Shown: positions 6,635 to 16,115 of the stretch, one piece after another
Position numbering within the stretch: position 1 is the stretch's first letter
Layout of the letters: every line of letters starts with the position of its first letter
Assembly: GCA_002315745.1 (NCBI GenBank)
Contig: DCID01000024.1
Coordinates: 1-64,000 of the forward strand
Source: Bacteroidales bacterium UBA1735
GTDB taxonomy: Bacteria > Bacteroidota > Bacteroidia > Bacteroidales > Paludibacteraceae
Length of the DNA: 64,000 nucleotides
Direction of reading: 5' to 3'
Translations under genes and position numbers: made by a program
Notes under the pieces: generated by a model
What the model saw: only the letters and a program-made list of their open reading frames with translations
Databases searched by the model: none
What the model was told of the DNA's origin: nothing

Positions 6635-7565
6635 AGAGGTGATAAATAATGAATAGTAAATCTTTAACTAAACCTTGCGATTTCTTTTTGGCCCAACAAT
6701 GCATATCTCGCATCTTATTAACCTCCATAGTGACAGGATGCTGTAGAGGCAAAATGGGACATGTAGGGCGATTGCCATCTCCGTTATTGGACGTCGTATG
6801 GGTTCCTTCCGCATCGAAACCAATATTACTAATGAGATTAACCGCCGGATGGATAGTTATCGCACTTTGACGGAAAAGATGTATCTGCATCTGATAATCC
6901 CAGTAACTCTTCTTACTACTATCATTCTGTATTGCTCGAACAATGTACCACCAGTACTCTGCCTCGGCTAAATCTTGTGTCAGGCGATATACTTGTTTAA
7001 CAAATGTCCACAAATTCAATGACCTTAAGTCTAAGTCGAAACCTTGCCACACCTCACGATACGATGCCCACGCGCCAGTGCACATGTAGCGGCTAAAACC
7101 GTAGGATGATTTGTGATTTGTAATTCGTGATTGTTGATTTAAAGCTTGAGACCAACGGTCATCGTAGAGGGTGGAATTGATGAATTTAACAGGGGTATCC
7201 TTATAGCGATTGAGTAGTTCCTCACAATATGGGAAGAAGTCAGGATGAGCGAGACAGTCATCTTCCATGACGATTCCTTGTTCTACGTTATCGAAGAACC
7301 AGGATATGCCCGTCATCGGACCTGCGCCACAACCGAGGTTTATATCACTGAAGTAAGTGTGCAGTTTAGTGTTAGGGAAAGTGAGAGTGAGAGACGAGAT
7401 GACATCCCGCACCTGCTGACATTTGAGTGCATCGTTGGCGTTCCCATCGCGTGCCCCATCCTGGAAGACATATAGATCCTTCGGAGTCGCTTCTAAGATC
7501 CGTTGCAGCACCTGACGCGTATGGTCGGGGCGGTTAAAGGTTATGAGTAATATTGGAATATTCAT
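6606..7565 (-). CDS. Glycosyltransferase, GT2-like (GT-A fold)
   Basis: The 319-residue protein starts PILLITFNRPDHTRQVL, a standard GT-A opening, followed by VFQDGARD at 33-40 and the metal-binding MEDDCLAHPDFF at 100-111. Residues 143-153 (NQQSRITNHKS) are encoded by a degenerate repeat word at 7108-7140 (unit like GTGATTT). The stretch SSLTLTFPNT is encoded by TCACTC/TCACTT units at 7374-7396. Both are surface-loop type insertions. It ends before the propeller gene with overlap and starts 5 bases after the acyltransferase stop. The sugar is unknown. Confidence 0.82.
   Translation of the reverse strand: MNIPILLITFNRPDHTRQVLQRILEATPKDLYVFQDGARDGNANDALKCQQVRDVISSLTLTFPNTKLHTYFSDINLGCGAGPMTGISWFFDNVEQGIVMEDDCLAHPDFFPYCEELLNRYKDTPVKFINSTLYDDRWSQALNQQSRITNHKSSYGFSRYMCTGAWASYREVWQGFDLDLRSLNLWTFVKQVYRLTQDLAEAEYWWYIVRAIQNDSSKKSYWDYQMQIHLFRQSAITIHPAVNLISNIGFDAEGTHTTSNNGDGNRPTCPILPLQHPVTMEVNKMRDMHCWAKKKSQGLVKDLLFIIYHLYAWRNKTVI
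7108..7140. repeat. Degenerate GTGATTTGTGATTT word inside a glycosyltransferase gene
   Basis: A short imperfect tandem repeat built on TTGTGATT / TTCGTGATT encodes the low-complexity peptide QQSRITNHKSS. Similar words encode TTDHRQPTTDHP at 28758-28791 and ITDHRSQ at 60288-60310. Confidence 0.55.
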
Positions 7566-7569
7566 GTTA

Positions 7570-8550
7570 TCAAACTATATAGCGATTAACATAAGGGATC
7601 TTCTTAATTAGCCAAGTAAAAAATGCACCAATAATAAAAGCCATAATACATATTATAGGAATATAAAAGATTGGTTGCGGAACAAAACGCTGAACACGTG
7701 TATAAATTTGAATTAAAATTTCCATGTGTATTAAATAAATGCCAAGTGTTAGAGCAGATACATACGAGACAATGTTCCGCAAATTTTGAGACATTCTTGA
7801 GGCCAAAATATTACAAGTATAAAAGGCAGCGACTGCGGTAAACATAGTTGTTGGAGCCAAATAACTATGTAAAAAAAATTGAGTCTCATCATTCGCTCTC
7901 GTACATATAAATGATCCTATAAATGTTACCGCCACGCCTAATAGGCCTAATATAATCGCTGGTATAATTATTCGCTTATTATGAACATTCCTTCTACACC
8001 AATCTCCTAAAACAAAATATCCAATATACCCAGAAAAAAAGAAATGTTCACACTGATCAAATGGAAAACAATCTGTATATGTGCAAGCGCTATCAATTAT
8101 TATCCAGATTGCCCAAATTAATAAATAATAATCACGCATTTGATTAGACAACATGCGTAATATAGGGATAGCCATGTACAAGGCAATAATCATAGGAAGA
8201 AACCAAAGATGTCCCGCAGTTAGTCCGAAAGGCAAAATTGAGCCATGCGCAAACCAATGATAAAAAAGAGTCCATACTACTAGTACACACGCTAATCTCA
8301 ATATATTATTACAATATAAACGTCGTGTGGTTATTTGTTTTTTTTCATCTAAAAACAAAGCACCACTTATCATAAAAAACAAGGGAACCGACCATCTCAC
8401 AGAACTTGCAAAGAACATACATATACACCATTCTATCGTTAAAATAGGATAATCTCTACCTGGGCATAAACCTGTTCCAGCCACATGTACCATAATCACT
8501 GCTAAACAAGCAAAAACTCTCATCAAATCATATGACACATTCTTCTCCAT
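7570..8550 (-). CDS. Integral membrane acyltransferase, family 3
   Basis: The 326-residue protein starts YDLMRVFACLAVIMVHVAG, with the conserved R11 and H22 of the acyltransferase 3 (OafA-like) family, and has about ten hydrophobic segments to the end. Such enzymes acetylate surface polysaccharides, using an acyl donor passed across the inner membrane. It sits 33 bases after the nucleotide-sugar dehydrogenase stop in the polysaccharide operon. The DNA is strongly AT-rich, in contrast with the dehydrogenase next to it, which suggests a separate origin. Confidence 0.88.
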   Translation of the reverse strand: MEKNVSYDLMRVFACLAVIMVHVAGTGLCPGRDYPILTIEWCICMFFASSVRWSVPLFFMISGALFLDEKKQITTRRLYCNNILRLACVLVVWTLFYHWFAHGSILPFGLTAGHLWFLPMIIALYMAIPILRMLSNQMRDYYLLIWAIWIIIDSACTYTDCFPFDQCEHFFFSGYIGYFVLGDWCRRNVHNKRIIIPAIILGLLGVAVTFIGSFICTRANDETQFFLHSYLAPTTMFTAVAAFYTCNILASRMSQNLRNIVSYVSALTLGIYLIHMEILIQIYTRVQRFVPQPIFYIPIICIMAFIIGAFFTWLIKKIPYVNRYIV

Positions 8551-8583
8551 ACCTCATTAATTTCAAAAATTAAAATTAAACAT

Positions 8584-9873
8584 TTATAATCTTCCATCAA
8601 TAATTGAACGATCTAATATACCTTTTACATCATACACCACTCCACCCTCACGAACGAGCGAACAGATATCTATCTGCATAAACTCCCTGTGGGCTACGCC
8701 CAATATGACTGCGTCATATAGTTTAGAGTTTAGAAGTGATAGGTTAGAGGCAATATCTATACCGTATTCTTTCTTCACTGATTCGGGGTTGGCCCACGGG
8801 TCATAAATAGTAATATTATCGGTATATTCCTTTAGCGTGTGATAAATATCCACCATCTTCGTATTACGTATGTCTGGGCAATTCTCCTTAAAGGTGATAC
8901 CTAATATAAGTATCTTGGCATCCTTCACCATCACACCTTTCTTATTCATCAGTTTGATAGTCTGCTCTGCCACGTATTCCCCCATACCATCATTGAGACG
9001 ACGAGCATTGAACATCACACGGGGTAGCACGCCATACACCTGCGCCTTCTGAATAAGGTAATATGGATCAACCGAGATACAGTGACCACCGACTAATCCA
9101 GGCTTAAGTTTAATAAAATTCCACTTACTAGCTGCTGCATCTATCACGTCCTGCGTATCAATCCCCATAGCATTAAAGATCTTCGCTAACTCATTCATAA
9201 AAGCGATATTGACATCGCGCTGGCTGTTCTCAATGATCTTAGAAGCCTCTGCAACTTTGATGGTTGGAGCCTTATGCGTACCATTGATAAGTACACTATT
9301 ATAGACCGCATCCACATAGTCTGCTATCTCTGGCGTCGAACCCGATGTGACCTTACGGATCTTCTCTACCGTATGCTCCTTGTCGCCCGGATTGATACGC
9401 TCCGGGCTATATCCTGCGAAGAAATCCGTATTAAACTTCATTCCACTGACTTTTTCGACTACAGGGAGACACTCCTCTTCGGTCACACCTGGATAAACGG
9501 TTGATTCATATACCACTACATCCCCCTTGGAGATAACCATACCAACCACCTCCGATGCGCCCCATAGTGGACGCAGGTCTGGGCGGTTATTTTCATCAAC
9601 AGGAGTCGGTACAGCCACCACATAGTAATTGCAGTCACGAATAGCCTCCAAGTCCGTGGTACAAACGAAACCATGCTTATTGATTGCCTCTTGAAGGAGT
9701 TCATCACTCACTTCTAGGGTAGCATCATGACCCGACATAAGTCCGTCCACACGACGTTGATTCATATCATAACCTACGGTCTTAAATTTAGTAGAAAAAA
9801 GGCGTGCCAATGGCAGTCCTACATAGCCGAGACCAATGACGGCAATTTTAGTGTCTTGTAATGATTTATACAT
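8584..9873 (-). CDS. UDP-sugar 6-dehydrogenase (TviB/WbpO-like)
   Basis: The 429-residue protein has the NAD-binding GLGYVGLP at 14-21, VAVPTPVD at 87-93, and GGHCISVDPYYL at 262-273 with catalytic C265. This is the UDP-glucose/GDP-mannose dehydrogenase family. The overall pattern (SKIIENSQRDVNIAFMNEL) fits the group that oxidises UDP-GlcNAc or UDP-GalNAc to the uronic acid. It would supply an acidic sugar for the polysaccharide. Base composition is closer to the chromosomal backbone than its AT-rich neighbours, suggesting an older, conserved member of the cluster. Substrate assignment is by family resemblance only. Confidence 0.92.
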   Translation of the reverse strand: MYKSLQDTKIAVIGLGYVGLPLARLFSTKFKTVGYDMNQRRVDGLMSGHDATLEVSDELLQEAINKHGFVCTTDLEAIRDCNYYVVAVPTPVDENNRPDLRPLWGASEVVGMVISKGDVVVYESTVYPGVTEEECLPVVEKVSGMKFNTDFFAGYSPERINPGDKEHTVEKIRKVTSGSTPEIADYVDAVYNSVLINGTHKAPTIKVAEASKIIENSQRDVNIAFMNELAKIFNAMGIDTQDVIDAAASKWNFIKLKPGLVGGHCISVDPYYLIQKAQVYGVLPRVMFNARRLNDGMGEYVAEQTIKLMNKKGVMVKDAKILILGITFKENCPDIRNTKMVDIYHTLKEYTDNITIYDPWANPESVKKEYGIDIASNLSLLNSKLYDAVILGVAHREFMQIDICSLVREGGVVYDVKGILDRSIIDGRL

Positions 9874-9882
9874 AAATTTTGA

Positions 9883-10872
9883 TTATCTTCTACAATAATT
9901 GTCCTTAATTCTACTTCGATGACGAAGCACATGAATTCTCTTGCGTACCATCCATATAATAGCATTAAATTTTCCACCAACTAAAGAAGCCACACGCCCA
10001 ATCCAGTGCACACGCTCTACAAAATTAGAATGCAAGATATCATAATCAAAGGGTTTAAACGAATAACATGGATGAATAATCATATTTTTTATATTTTCAT
10101 CATTTAACCCATGTTCTCTAATATAGAGCAATGTATTCTTTTCAAACAATATACTCGGATTACGATATGCAGCTATATGCAGAATATGAGCTTCTTGTGT
10201 ATGTTGAGGCTCTGTAAATAAGATACAATTATATGAATTCGGAATTATTTCAATAATATGATTGGATTGAATGTTGGCATAAGCTAGAGATGGTTGATCT
10301 ATATTGACACCGCTTTTTATACCATTCATCCAACTATCATGCCAACGTTGATACAAAGAATGGGCATCTTTAACATCTCTCGTAAACAACACTCCACTGC
10401 TAAAATAGAATGTCTCTGTCTTGATACTCCATCCTATCTTTATGGCTTCATTCTCTATCTCATATTGCATAGAATCTGCCAACTCTGCGATAGGCAAATG
10501 ACTTTCCAATACAGCCCCAACGATACAAGCAAATTGATCAACCCCATCAAGAGACCTACAACATATGGTATCACTATCTACAAATAACATATCCCCAACA
10601 ACTAGTTCTCTCGCCTTTGTCTTTAACCAACGAGAGCGATACATCATAGAACACTTCTCGTTAAACGGAGTAACAATTTCCTCCGAAATATATTGCAGCA
10701 CTTCTCCTCTTACCTTATCCGTATGCAATATATTAGATGTTTTATCATCTGTAAGCAGTACTATATATGCATCCGGATTCCAATATCGAGCCGACCAAAT
10801 TGCCATCATTGCCTGCTCAATATATGTTGCTTCAGGGGCACATGTCAGAACATATACTAGTTTTGTTTTCAT
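9883..10872 (-). CDS. Glycosyltransferase, GT8-like
   Basis: The 329-residue protein begins KLVYVLTCAPEATYIEQAMM and has a DxD motif at 99-101 (MLFVDSDTICC), then YFSSGVLFTRD and IDQPSLAYAN, the order seen in GT8-type enzymes. I chose the ATG at 10872 because it gives an ATGA overlap with the upstream ATP-grasp gene; the frame could extend to 10899. The basic C-terminus (VRKRIHVLRHRSRIK) may bind membrane. It belongs to the AT-rich part of the polysaccharide operon. Donor and acceptor are unknown. Confidence 0.78.
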   Translation of the reverse strand: MKTKLVYVLTCAPEATYIEQAMMAIWSARYWNPDAYIVLLTDDKTSNILHTDKVRGEVLQYISEEIVTPFNEKCSMMYRSRWLKTKARELVVGDMLFVDSDTICCRSLDGVDQFACIVGAVLESHLPIAELADSMQYEIENEAIKIGWSIKTETFYFSSGVLFTRDVKDAHSLYQRWHDSWMNGIKSGVNIDQPSLAYANIQSNHIIEIIPNSYNCILFTEPQHTQEAHILHIAAYRNPSILFEKNTLLYIREHGLNDENIKNMIIHPCYSFKPFDYDILHSNFVERVHWIGRVASLVGGKFNAIIWMVRKRIHVLRHRSRIKDNYCRR

Positions 10873-11780
10873 TTTGCGCCACGCTTTAAATCTATCCAAC
10901 TACCAAATGTATAATCCCACTCCGGTGGATCAAAATACCCCATTCCACCTTCAGGATAAAATGTAACTTCACCAAAATACACCTTTCCTTTTACTTCATA
11001 GAAATCAACACGAACATACGGATTATCTATAAACTTAGCTATTTTTTCTGCTAACTGTTTCATTAACACGAGATTTTTCGGTTTGTCTATTATTTCTGTT
11101 GTGGATGGATGAATATGATCAAAGGGCATCCGATTCCACTCCATGTCATATATATTGACACGGAGATTCGTAAAACGATTAATCGTTACATATACGCACC
11201 TAGCTTCACCGTTGAAGCAATACAACTTATAGTCAGCCAATGAGTCATATTTATCATCTTCTAAATATTCCTCTGCTATTATTCGACCTTTCAATCCTTT
11301 ATAAGCCCACTGTTTATTCTCAAAATGATAATAGTCATCATTTAGATGCTGTTTAGCATACTTCCACGTATGTTTAGACAAATCAAAAGTGGATTTGTCT
11401 AAACATATAGAAACACTAGCAGAGTCATGGGTACACTTCAAAATGAACTGATTAGGTAATTTGGACAAATCAATATCCTCAAATTTATCCCAAACTGCTA
11501 TTGTTTTTATTATATACTCTTCGCCTATAATTTCAGCAATAATAGGTTTCACCTCGGCCTTATCCACTAATTTATGATATATTGGTTTACGATCATGTAA
11601 TTTAAGCCATTGTATCTTCTCGGAGAATTTTTGCGGATTAGCCAAATTCAATGGCACATTAAACACTTCCTTATACCGATGTTTGAGATACGAACTATCT
11701 GGTAATAAGTAGTATAAAAATGCATTCTTGATAAATTTTATTATTGCATTTTTATATTGTTTAGGATGTATATACTTCAT
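10869..11780 (-). CDS. TupA-like ATP-grasp protein
   Basis: The 303-residue protein matches the TupA-like ATP-grasp family common in polysaccharide loci: FSEKIQWLKLHDRKPIYHKL near residue 52, FILKCTHDSASV, IIAEEYLED, DYKLYCFNGEARCVYV, and the metal-site end YVRVDFYEVKGKVYFGEVTF followed by PEGGMGYFDP. ATP-grasp enzymes ligate a carboxylate to an amine, so a role in attaching an amino acid to the polysaccharide (TupA is named for teichuronopeptide synthesis) is plausible. With the uronic-acid-forming dehydrogenase in the same operon, a uronamide-type modification is a reasonable inference. Confidence 0.85.
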   Translation of the reverse strand: MKYIHPKQYKNAIIKFIKNAFLYYLLPDSSYLKHRYKEVFNVPLNLANPQKFSEKIQWLKLHDRKPIYHKLVDKAEVKPIIAEIIGEEYIIKTIAVWDKFEDIDLSKLPNQFILKCTHDSASVSICLDKSTFDLSKHTWKYAKQHLNDDYYHFENKQWAYKGLKGRIIAEEYLEDDKYDSLADYKLYCFNGEARCVYVTINRFTNLRVNIYDMEWNRMPFDHIHPSTTEIIDKPKNLVLMKQLAEKIAKFIDNPYVRVDFYEVKGKVYFGEVTFYPEGGMGYFDPPEWDYTFGSWIDLKRGAK

Positions 11781-11781
11781 A

Positions 11782-12654
11782 TCAATTGATACGCAATAAA
11801 TATTTATTAAAAGTTGTTAATAAGAATGAACTAAATAATAGTTTAGGATTATGCAACATGTATATCAGTCTATATTTCCACCCATATTTCATATCATAGA
11901 TCAAATGCTGAAGGCATCTATACATATCCTGTTTAAAATATTCTTTATATTGAGGAAATATTTTGCTAAAAAATTTATCTTGGCTATACTTCTTTTTATA
12001 GAAATTCACATCATGTCCAGACATATTATTTGCATGGAGTCGATACACACTCATAGGTACACTAAAGCCATAGCCATTCCCTTTTTGAAGTAGCATCATG
12101 AACGTATAGTAATCCGCATATAATAATTTACCACTATAGCGAATTGGCAATATGCAATTGCGCAATACTACTGTACTCGTTAAAATAGACAAGGGCTTGC
12201 CAAAAATATCATCCGATGTATATTCGCCTTCTCTAATGTTCCTAAGCGATTGTTCCGCACCTATTTGTCCACCAAATTCCATGGAGATATCAGCAGATGT
12301 AAAGCATAATGAGTATTGTGGATTCATATCTAAAAAATCAACCTGTTTCTGCAATTTATGTGTATCTATCCAATAATCATCTCCCTCCAATAACGCAATA
12401 TACTCACCTTGGCATTTATTCATAACGAACTCCCAGTTACCTAATAACCCTTTATTAGGATTATGATGATACACCTTAATCTGTGGATATGTTGCTGCAT
12501 ACTCATCACAAATAGTAGGTGTTGCATCCGTAGAGCAATCTTCGCCGACAATCACCTCATAGTCAAAATTGACTTGCTGCATCACAATACTATTCAATGC
12601 TTGGCGGATATATTGTTCTTGATTATATGTTACTAAAAATACAGATACTTTCAT
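11782..12654 (-). CDS. Glycosyltransferase, family 2
   Basis: The 290-residue protein opens KVSVFLVTYNQEQYIRQAL, with VGEDCSTDAT at 36-45 and EGDDYW at 90-95, the GT2 donor-site motifs. The last 50 residues are hydrophobic and basic, consistent with membrane association. It is first of the very AT-rich block when reading away from the flanking GT2 genes. It is separated by one base from the ATP-grasp gene and by five from the preceding GT2. Confidence 0.9.
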   Translation of the reverse strand: MKVSVFLVTYNQEQYIRQALNSIVMQQVNFDYEVIVGEDCSTDATPTICDEYAATYPQIKVYHHNPNKGLLGNWEFVMNKCQGEYIALLEGDDYWIDTHKLQKQVDFLDMNPQYSLCFTSADISMEFGGQIGAEQSLRNIREGEYTSDDIFGKPLSILTSTVVLRNCILPIRYSGKLLYADYYTFMMLLQKGNGYGFSVPMSVYRLHANNMSGHDVNFYKKKYSQDKFFSKIFPQYKEYFKQDMYRCLQHLIYDMKYGWKYRLIYMLHNPKLLFSSFLLTTFNKYLLRIN

Positions 12655-12659
12655 ATCAG

Positions 12660-13586
12660 TTACTTTGCAAACTTAAAGAAATTAGTAATAAATTTACCTA
12701 TTCTATACGCCTTTGATCGACGAATGTGAGCAATCTCTTGCTCTTTTGAATAATACATTTTATATATGTTAGTCTCTTGTTCTCTTATTCTATCAAAAGC
12801 CTTTTCTCCCTCTATTTTTAACCATTCTGGCAATTGGTATAAAAAACAGAATTTACGGTTCGTTTCATAATAGAATGGAGACGCTATACCAATGGATACA
12901 CCAGTGTTAATACGATATAATGCCACCACCTTATCCATAAATTCAAAACATATACCGGCTTTCAATAAGTTGATCCATTTGGGGTGGTCTTCTAAATAGG
13001 GTATACGTTCATCACACCGAAAACCAATCTTTAACATAACTTGTCGATTATAGAACGACGCTGGTGAAGGAATACAATTTCGTTCAAAAATCAAGTAATG
13101 CAATTGATCCTCCAATGTTTTTGTAAAAAAAGAATAATCAAATACTTGCTCCACATTTGCGCATAAATCATCCGAACCACCAAACGCCTTAATCTTGCCA
13201 AATACATACACCGCAGATGGATGCTCCTTGCTATAGCACACAAAATCTTCTATGCAAGTAGGTGTTAAAAGATCATCACCATCTATCTCCTTAATCCATT
13301 CACCCTGACAGGCATCAAAGGCACGATTATAATTACATGATTGACCGGTATTATGCTCCGCTTTGATTACAACAGCACGTACAAAGCGATCCTTATGCTG
13401 CGCAATCCACGTCTCCGCTATATGTACTGTGGCATCAGGCGAGCAATCATCACTCACAATCAACTCAATATTCGAATACGTTTGCGCAAGAACACTCTCT
13501 AATGTGTCCACAATAGTTGCAGCCGATTTATAAGCAATAACGGTTACGGAGACTAATGGGCAATATGTGTTTATTTGACCAGCCAT
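12660..13586 (-). CDS. Glycosyltransferase, family 2
   Basis: The 308-residue protein opens PLVSVTVIAYKSAATIVDTL, with VSDDCSPDAT at 44-53 and EIDGDDLLTP at 100-109. NIYKMYYSKEQEIAHIRRSK near the C-terminus looks like an amphipathic helix, followed by RIGKFITNFFKFAK. It shares the RRSKAYRIGKFI tail style with the next gene upstream (RKSKTYRLGNFI), so the two are probably diverged paralogues acting in one pathway. Confidence 0.9.
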   Translation of the reverse strand: MAGQINTYCPLVSVTVIAYKSAATIVDTLESVLAQTYSNIELIVSDDCSPDATVHIAETWIAQHKDRFVRAVVIKAEHNTGQSCNYNRAFDACQGEWIKEIDGDDLLTPTCIEDFVCYSKEHPSAVYVFGKIKAFGGSDDLCANVEQVFDYSFFTKTLEDQLHYLIFERNCIPSPASFYNRQVMLKIGFRCDERIPYLEDHPKWINLLKAGICFEFMDKVVALYRINTGVSIGIASPFYYETNRKFCFLYQLPEWLKIEGEKAFDRIREQETNIYKMYYSKEQEIAHIRRSKAYRIGKFITNFFKFAK

Positions 13587-13597
13587 AACAATTCTAA

Positions 13598-14545
13598 CTA
13601 AATTTTGTCCTTTAGATTTCTAATTTCTACTACAGATATGATAAACTTCAATGGCTTTATTATAAAATTACCTAAACGATATGTCTTTGATTTCCGTATC
13701 TTACTTTCCATTGACCATTTAGCGTTGCGCCGGAGTTGATCATACTCTCTCATCAACAATTCATACATCAACTTAGAATTTATTGGATGCTCTAATAAAA
13801 AATGCCATTTAACACTAAAATAACGTTTCTCATAAGCATCTAATACTTCTTCATTTGATGAATGACTTGCACTATTATTTAATATCCTATATGCAGCCAA
13901 CACTTCATCTACAAAACGAATCTTACTATTATACGCAAACCAATATGCCATAATGGTATCATAAAAAACATTTTGTTCTATATACCAGTCACACTCAGCA
14001 ACACATCGCATAAATAATGCACGTCTAAAAGCTATAGTTGGCGCTGCCACATCACGATTATCTACTACCATTCGCTCTAGAGACTCAGCGCCTTCATAGC
14101 CTAATGTACCATCATACATTTGCCTTTCCTGATAAAAACATTTTGCTTTTGCGCAAAACATTCCTACATCTGGCTCATTCTGAAAAACCTTCCATTGCTC
14201 CTGCAGAATATCATCTCGAAGCCACCAATCATCTCCATCGCATATAGATAATACCTCTCCTTGTGCATGTTCAGCTAAATTGATAATGTTTTTTGAAGCA
14301 CCCAAGTTCTTCTTAGGAAAAACAGGTTTCACAATGGTTGGATACTGTGCCACATAGCGCATAACAATTGATTGAGTTCCATCCGTACTACAATCATCGC
14401 CCACTAATAACTCAAATTTCACATCACAGTTTTGACTAATTACACCCTTAATAGCTTGAGCGATATACTGCTCATGATTATAGGTGCACATTAATACGGA
14501 TATTTTTACATCTTTCTGCATAAAATCTTTAGCTATTATGTACAT
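13598..14545 (-). CDS. Glycosyltransferase, family 2
   Basis: The 315-residue protein has KISVLMCTYNHEQYIAQAI, VGDDCSTDGT at 48-57 and ICDGDDWW at 101-108. The ATG at 14545 directly abuts the wzt stop codon; ATG at 14521 is an equally good start and matches the usual GT2 length before the first strand. The C-terminal RKSKTYRLGNFIIKPLKFI helix resembles that of the following gene. It is the first glycosyltransferase after the ABC exporter ATPase. Confidence 0.9.
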   Translation of the reverse strand: MYIIAKDFMQKDVKISVLMCTYNHEQYIAQAIKGVISQNCDVKFELLVGDDCSTDGTQSIVMRYVAQYPTIVKPVFPKKNLGASKNIINLAEHAQGEVLSICDGDDWWLRDDILQEQWKVFQNEPDVGMFCAKAKCFYQERQMYDGTLGYEGAESLERMVVDNRDVAAPTIAFRRALFMRCVAECDWYIEQNVFYDTIMAYWFAYNSKIRFVDEVLAAYRILNNSASHSSNEEVLDAYEKRYFSVKWHFLLEHPINSKLMYELLMREYDQLRRNAKWSMESKIRKSKTYRLGNFIIKPLKFIISVVEIRNLKDKI

Positions 14546-15796
14546 TCATAGGGGAACAATATTCCCTCGAATATTACTTGGGAAAACAACTCCTAAATAA
14601 TCTGAGAATTCATCCTTTCTCACACTTACGATCTCAAAAGAATGAGCCTGCTTATGCATAAAATAGGTTTGACCATACGAGAAATATAAATTATCAATAC
14701 GATATATACCCTGACACATTAGACCTCCAGGAATACTAAACTCAGTTCTATATCGTCCTTTCTTTAAAGGTTTTTCAGCCGTACCCACATTAAAGATGCA
14801 TAAATCTTGCATATTGTAAATATGCGGATTGACTCCTAACGAAATACCATCTTCCATCACTTTAAATTCATACACCAAGCGAAAACTCGTTTCATTCGTG
14901 AGTATATTATCTTCACTCTCGATGGCACAACGTAATATCCTTAAAGCGCCTTCCCCCGGTGCATCATTTTCACTCCATACCATATCATTCGCCACATCAG
15001 CCAATCCTCCCGATAAGTATTTATCTATAACACTTCCGACAAGCCCTGTCGTTTTGACCATACCATTTTCCAGCAAGATACCAGTATGGCACAACGCTCT
15101 CACACTCGCCATATTATGGCTCACGAAGAGCACCGTTCTACCCTCGCCCTTCGATACATCCTGCATCTTACCGATGGCTTTCTTCTGGAACTCGGCGTCA
15201 CCGACGGCGAGGACCTCGTCCACGACCAGGATCTCGGGATCGAGATGGGCGGCGACGGCGAAGCCCAAACGGACCATCATACCGCTACTGTACCGCTTAA
15301 CCGGCGTGTCGATATAGCGCTCGCAACCGGAGAAATCGACGATCTCGTCCAGCTTACGCTGGATCTCATTATGCGTCATGCCCAGGATAGCGCCGTTGAG
15401 GAAAATATTCTCCCGACCCGTCATCTCGCTATGGAAACCTGTACCGACCTCCAGCAAGCTACCTATCCGACCATGCGCCCTAATAGTGCCCGTCGTGGGA
15501 CCCGTGACGCGACTGAGAAGCTTGAGCAAGGTGGACTTACCCGCACCGTTCTTACCGATGATACCGACGACGTCGCCCTGCTCGACGTTGAACGTGATGT
15601 CACGCAGTGCCCAGACGTAGTCGGAGGAGCCCTTCGAGGTGCGGTCGTTGGTCTCGCCAATCTTGAGGTAAGGGTCCTCCTTACCCAGGACGTTCGTCAC
15701 CCAGAAGCGACGGATATCGTGTGCCAAGGTCCCCGTACCCACCAGTCCCAACCGGTACTGCTTACTCACATTCTCAAATTCAATTGCATTTGCCAT
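14546..15796 (-). CDS. wzt: ABC transporter ATP-binding protein, Wzt type, with sugar-recognition domain
   Basis: The 416-residue protein has Walker A GKNGAGKST at 81-89, signature YSSGM at 169-173, Walker B ILVVDEVLAVGD at 189-200 and H227. The 20-60 region is the extended N-terminus typical of polysaccharide exporters. From about residue 270 a separate beta-rich domain follows, corresponding to the Wzt C-terminal domain that recognises the finished chain. The ATPase half has backbone-like GC content, whereas the C-terminal half is AT-rich like the glycosyltransferases. The partner permease gene (wzm) is not adjacent and is not seen in the window. It heads the polysaccharide operon. Confidence 0.93.
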   Translation of the reverse strand: MANAIEFENVSKQYRLGLVGTGTLAHDIRRFWVTNVLGKEDPYLKIGETNDRTSKGSSDYVWALRDITFNVEQGDVVGIIGKNGAGKSTLLKLLSRVTGPTTGTIRAHGRIGSLLEVGTGFHSEMTGRENIFLNGAILGMTHNEIQRKLDEIVDFSGCERYIDTPVKRYSSGMMVRLGFAVAAHLDPEILVVDEVLAVGDAEFQKKAIGKMQDVSKGEGRTVLFVSHNMASVRALCHTGILLENGMVKTTGLVGSVIDKYLSGGLADVANDMVWSENDAPGEGALRILRCAIESEDNILTNETSFRLVYEFKVMEDGISLGVNPHIYNMQDLCIFNVGTAEKPLKKGRYRTEFSIPGGLMCQGIYRIDNLYFSYGQTYFMHKQAHSFEIVSVRKDEFSDYLGVVFPSNIRGNIVPL

Positions 15797-15910
15797 ATTA
15801 TGGTTGTTATATTTTCGTATTTGTTTTTTTAATTTACTTCAATACAAGAATGATTTTATTTTTGGATACAAGAATGATTAGGAATGTTTAAGAATGACTA
15901 GGGATGTTTT

Positions 15911-16029
15911 TAGAATGCTTCTGCGCTATCGCGCTCTCTGTCTCCGCTTATTAGGTAGTCCTGGTAAGTAAACTTCCCGATACTACCTACTAACCGTAGC
16001 CACACCCCTATCGGTGTTACAGCATTCTA
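15911..16029. other. 119-bp multi-hairpin element
   Basis: The ends TAGAATGCT (15911-15919) and AGCATTCTA (16021-16029) are perfectly complementary. Inside are GCGC-TATC-GCGC, a longer imperfect hairpin from TTAGGTAGT (15951) to ACTACCTAC (15990) with an inner GGTAAGT/ACTTCCC stem, and ACACC-CCTATC-GGTGT. This predicts a closed four-helix fold. It could be a structured RNA, a non-autonomous mobile element or a recombination site. Confidence 0.45.
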
Positions 16030-16068
16030 CAAAACATCAAACCTCTTCCGTAACATATGTCACTGTTC

Positions 16069-16115
16069 ATTTCTTGTATCAACGACTTCTTGTATCAACA
16101 ACTTCTTGTATCAAA
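16069..16115. repeat. Three tandem 16-bp units (CTTCTTGTATCAACAA)
   Basis: Units differ by single bases. The reverse complement contains GATACAAGAA, the same word as found at 15866-15876 and 16948-16957. Confidence 0.6.

Noticed and set aside
15086..15832. 248-residue plus-strand frame opposite wzt
   Set aside because: Shadow frame in the GC-rich ATPase half of wzt; the minus-strand product has complete ABC ATPase motifs.
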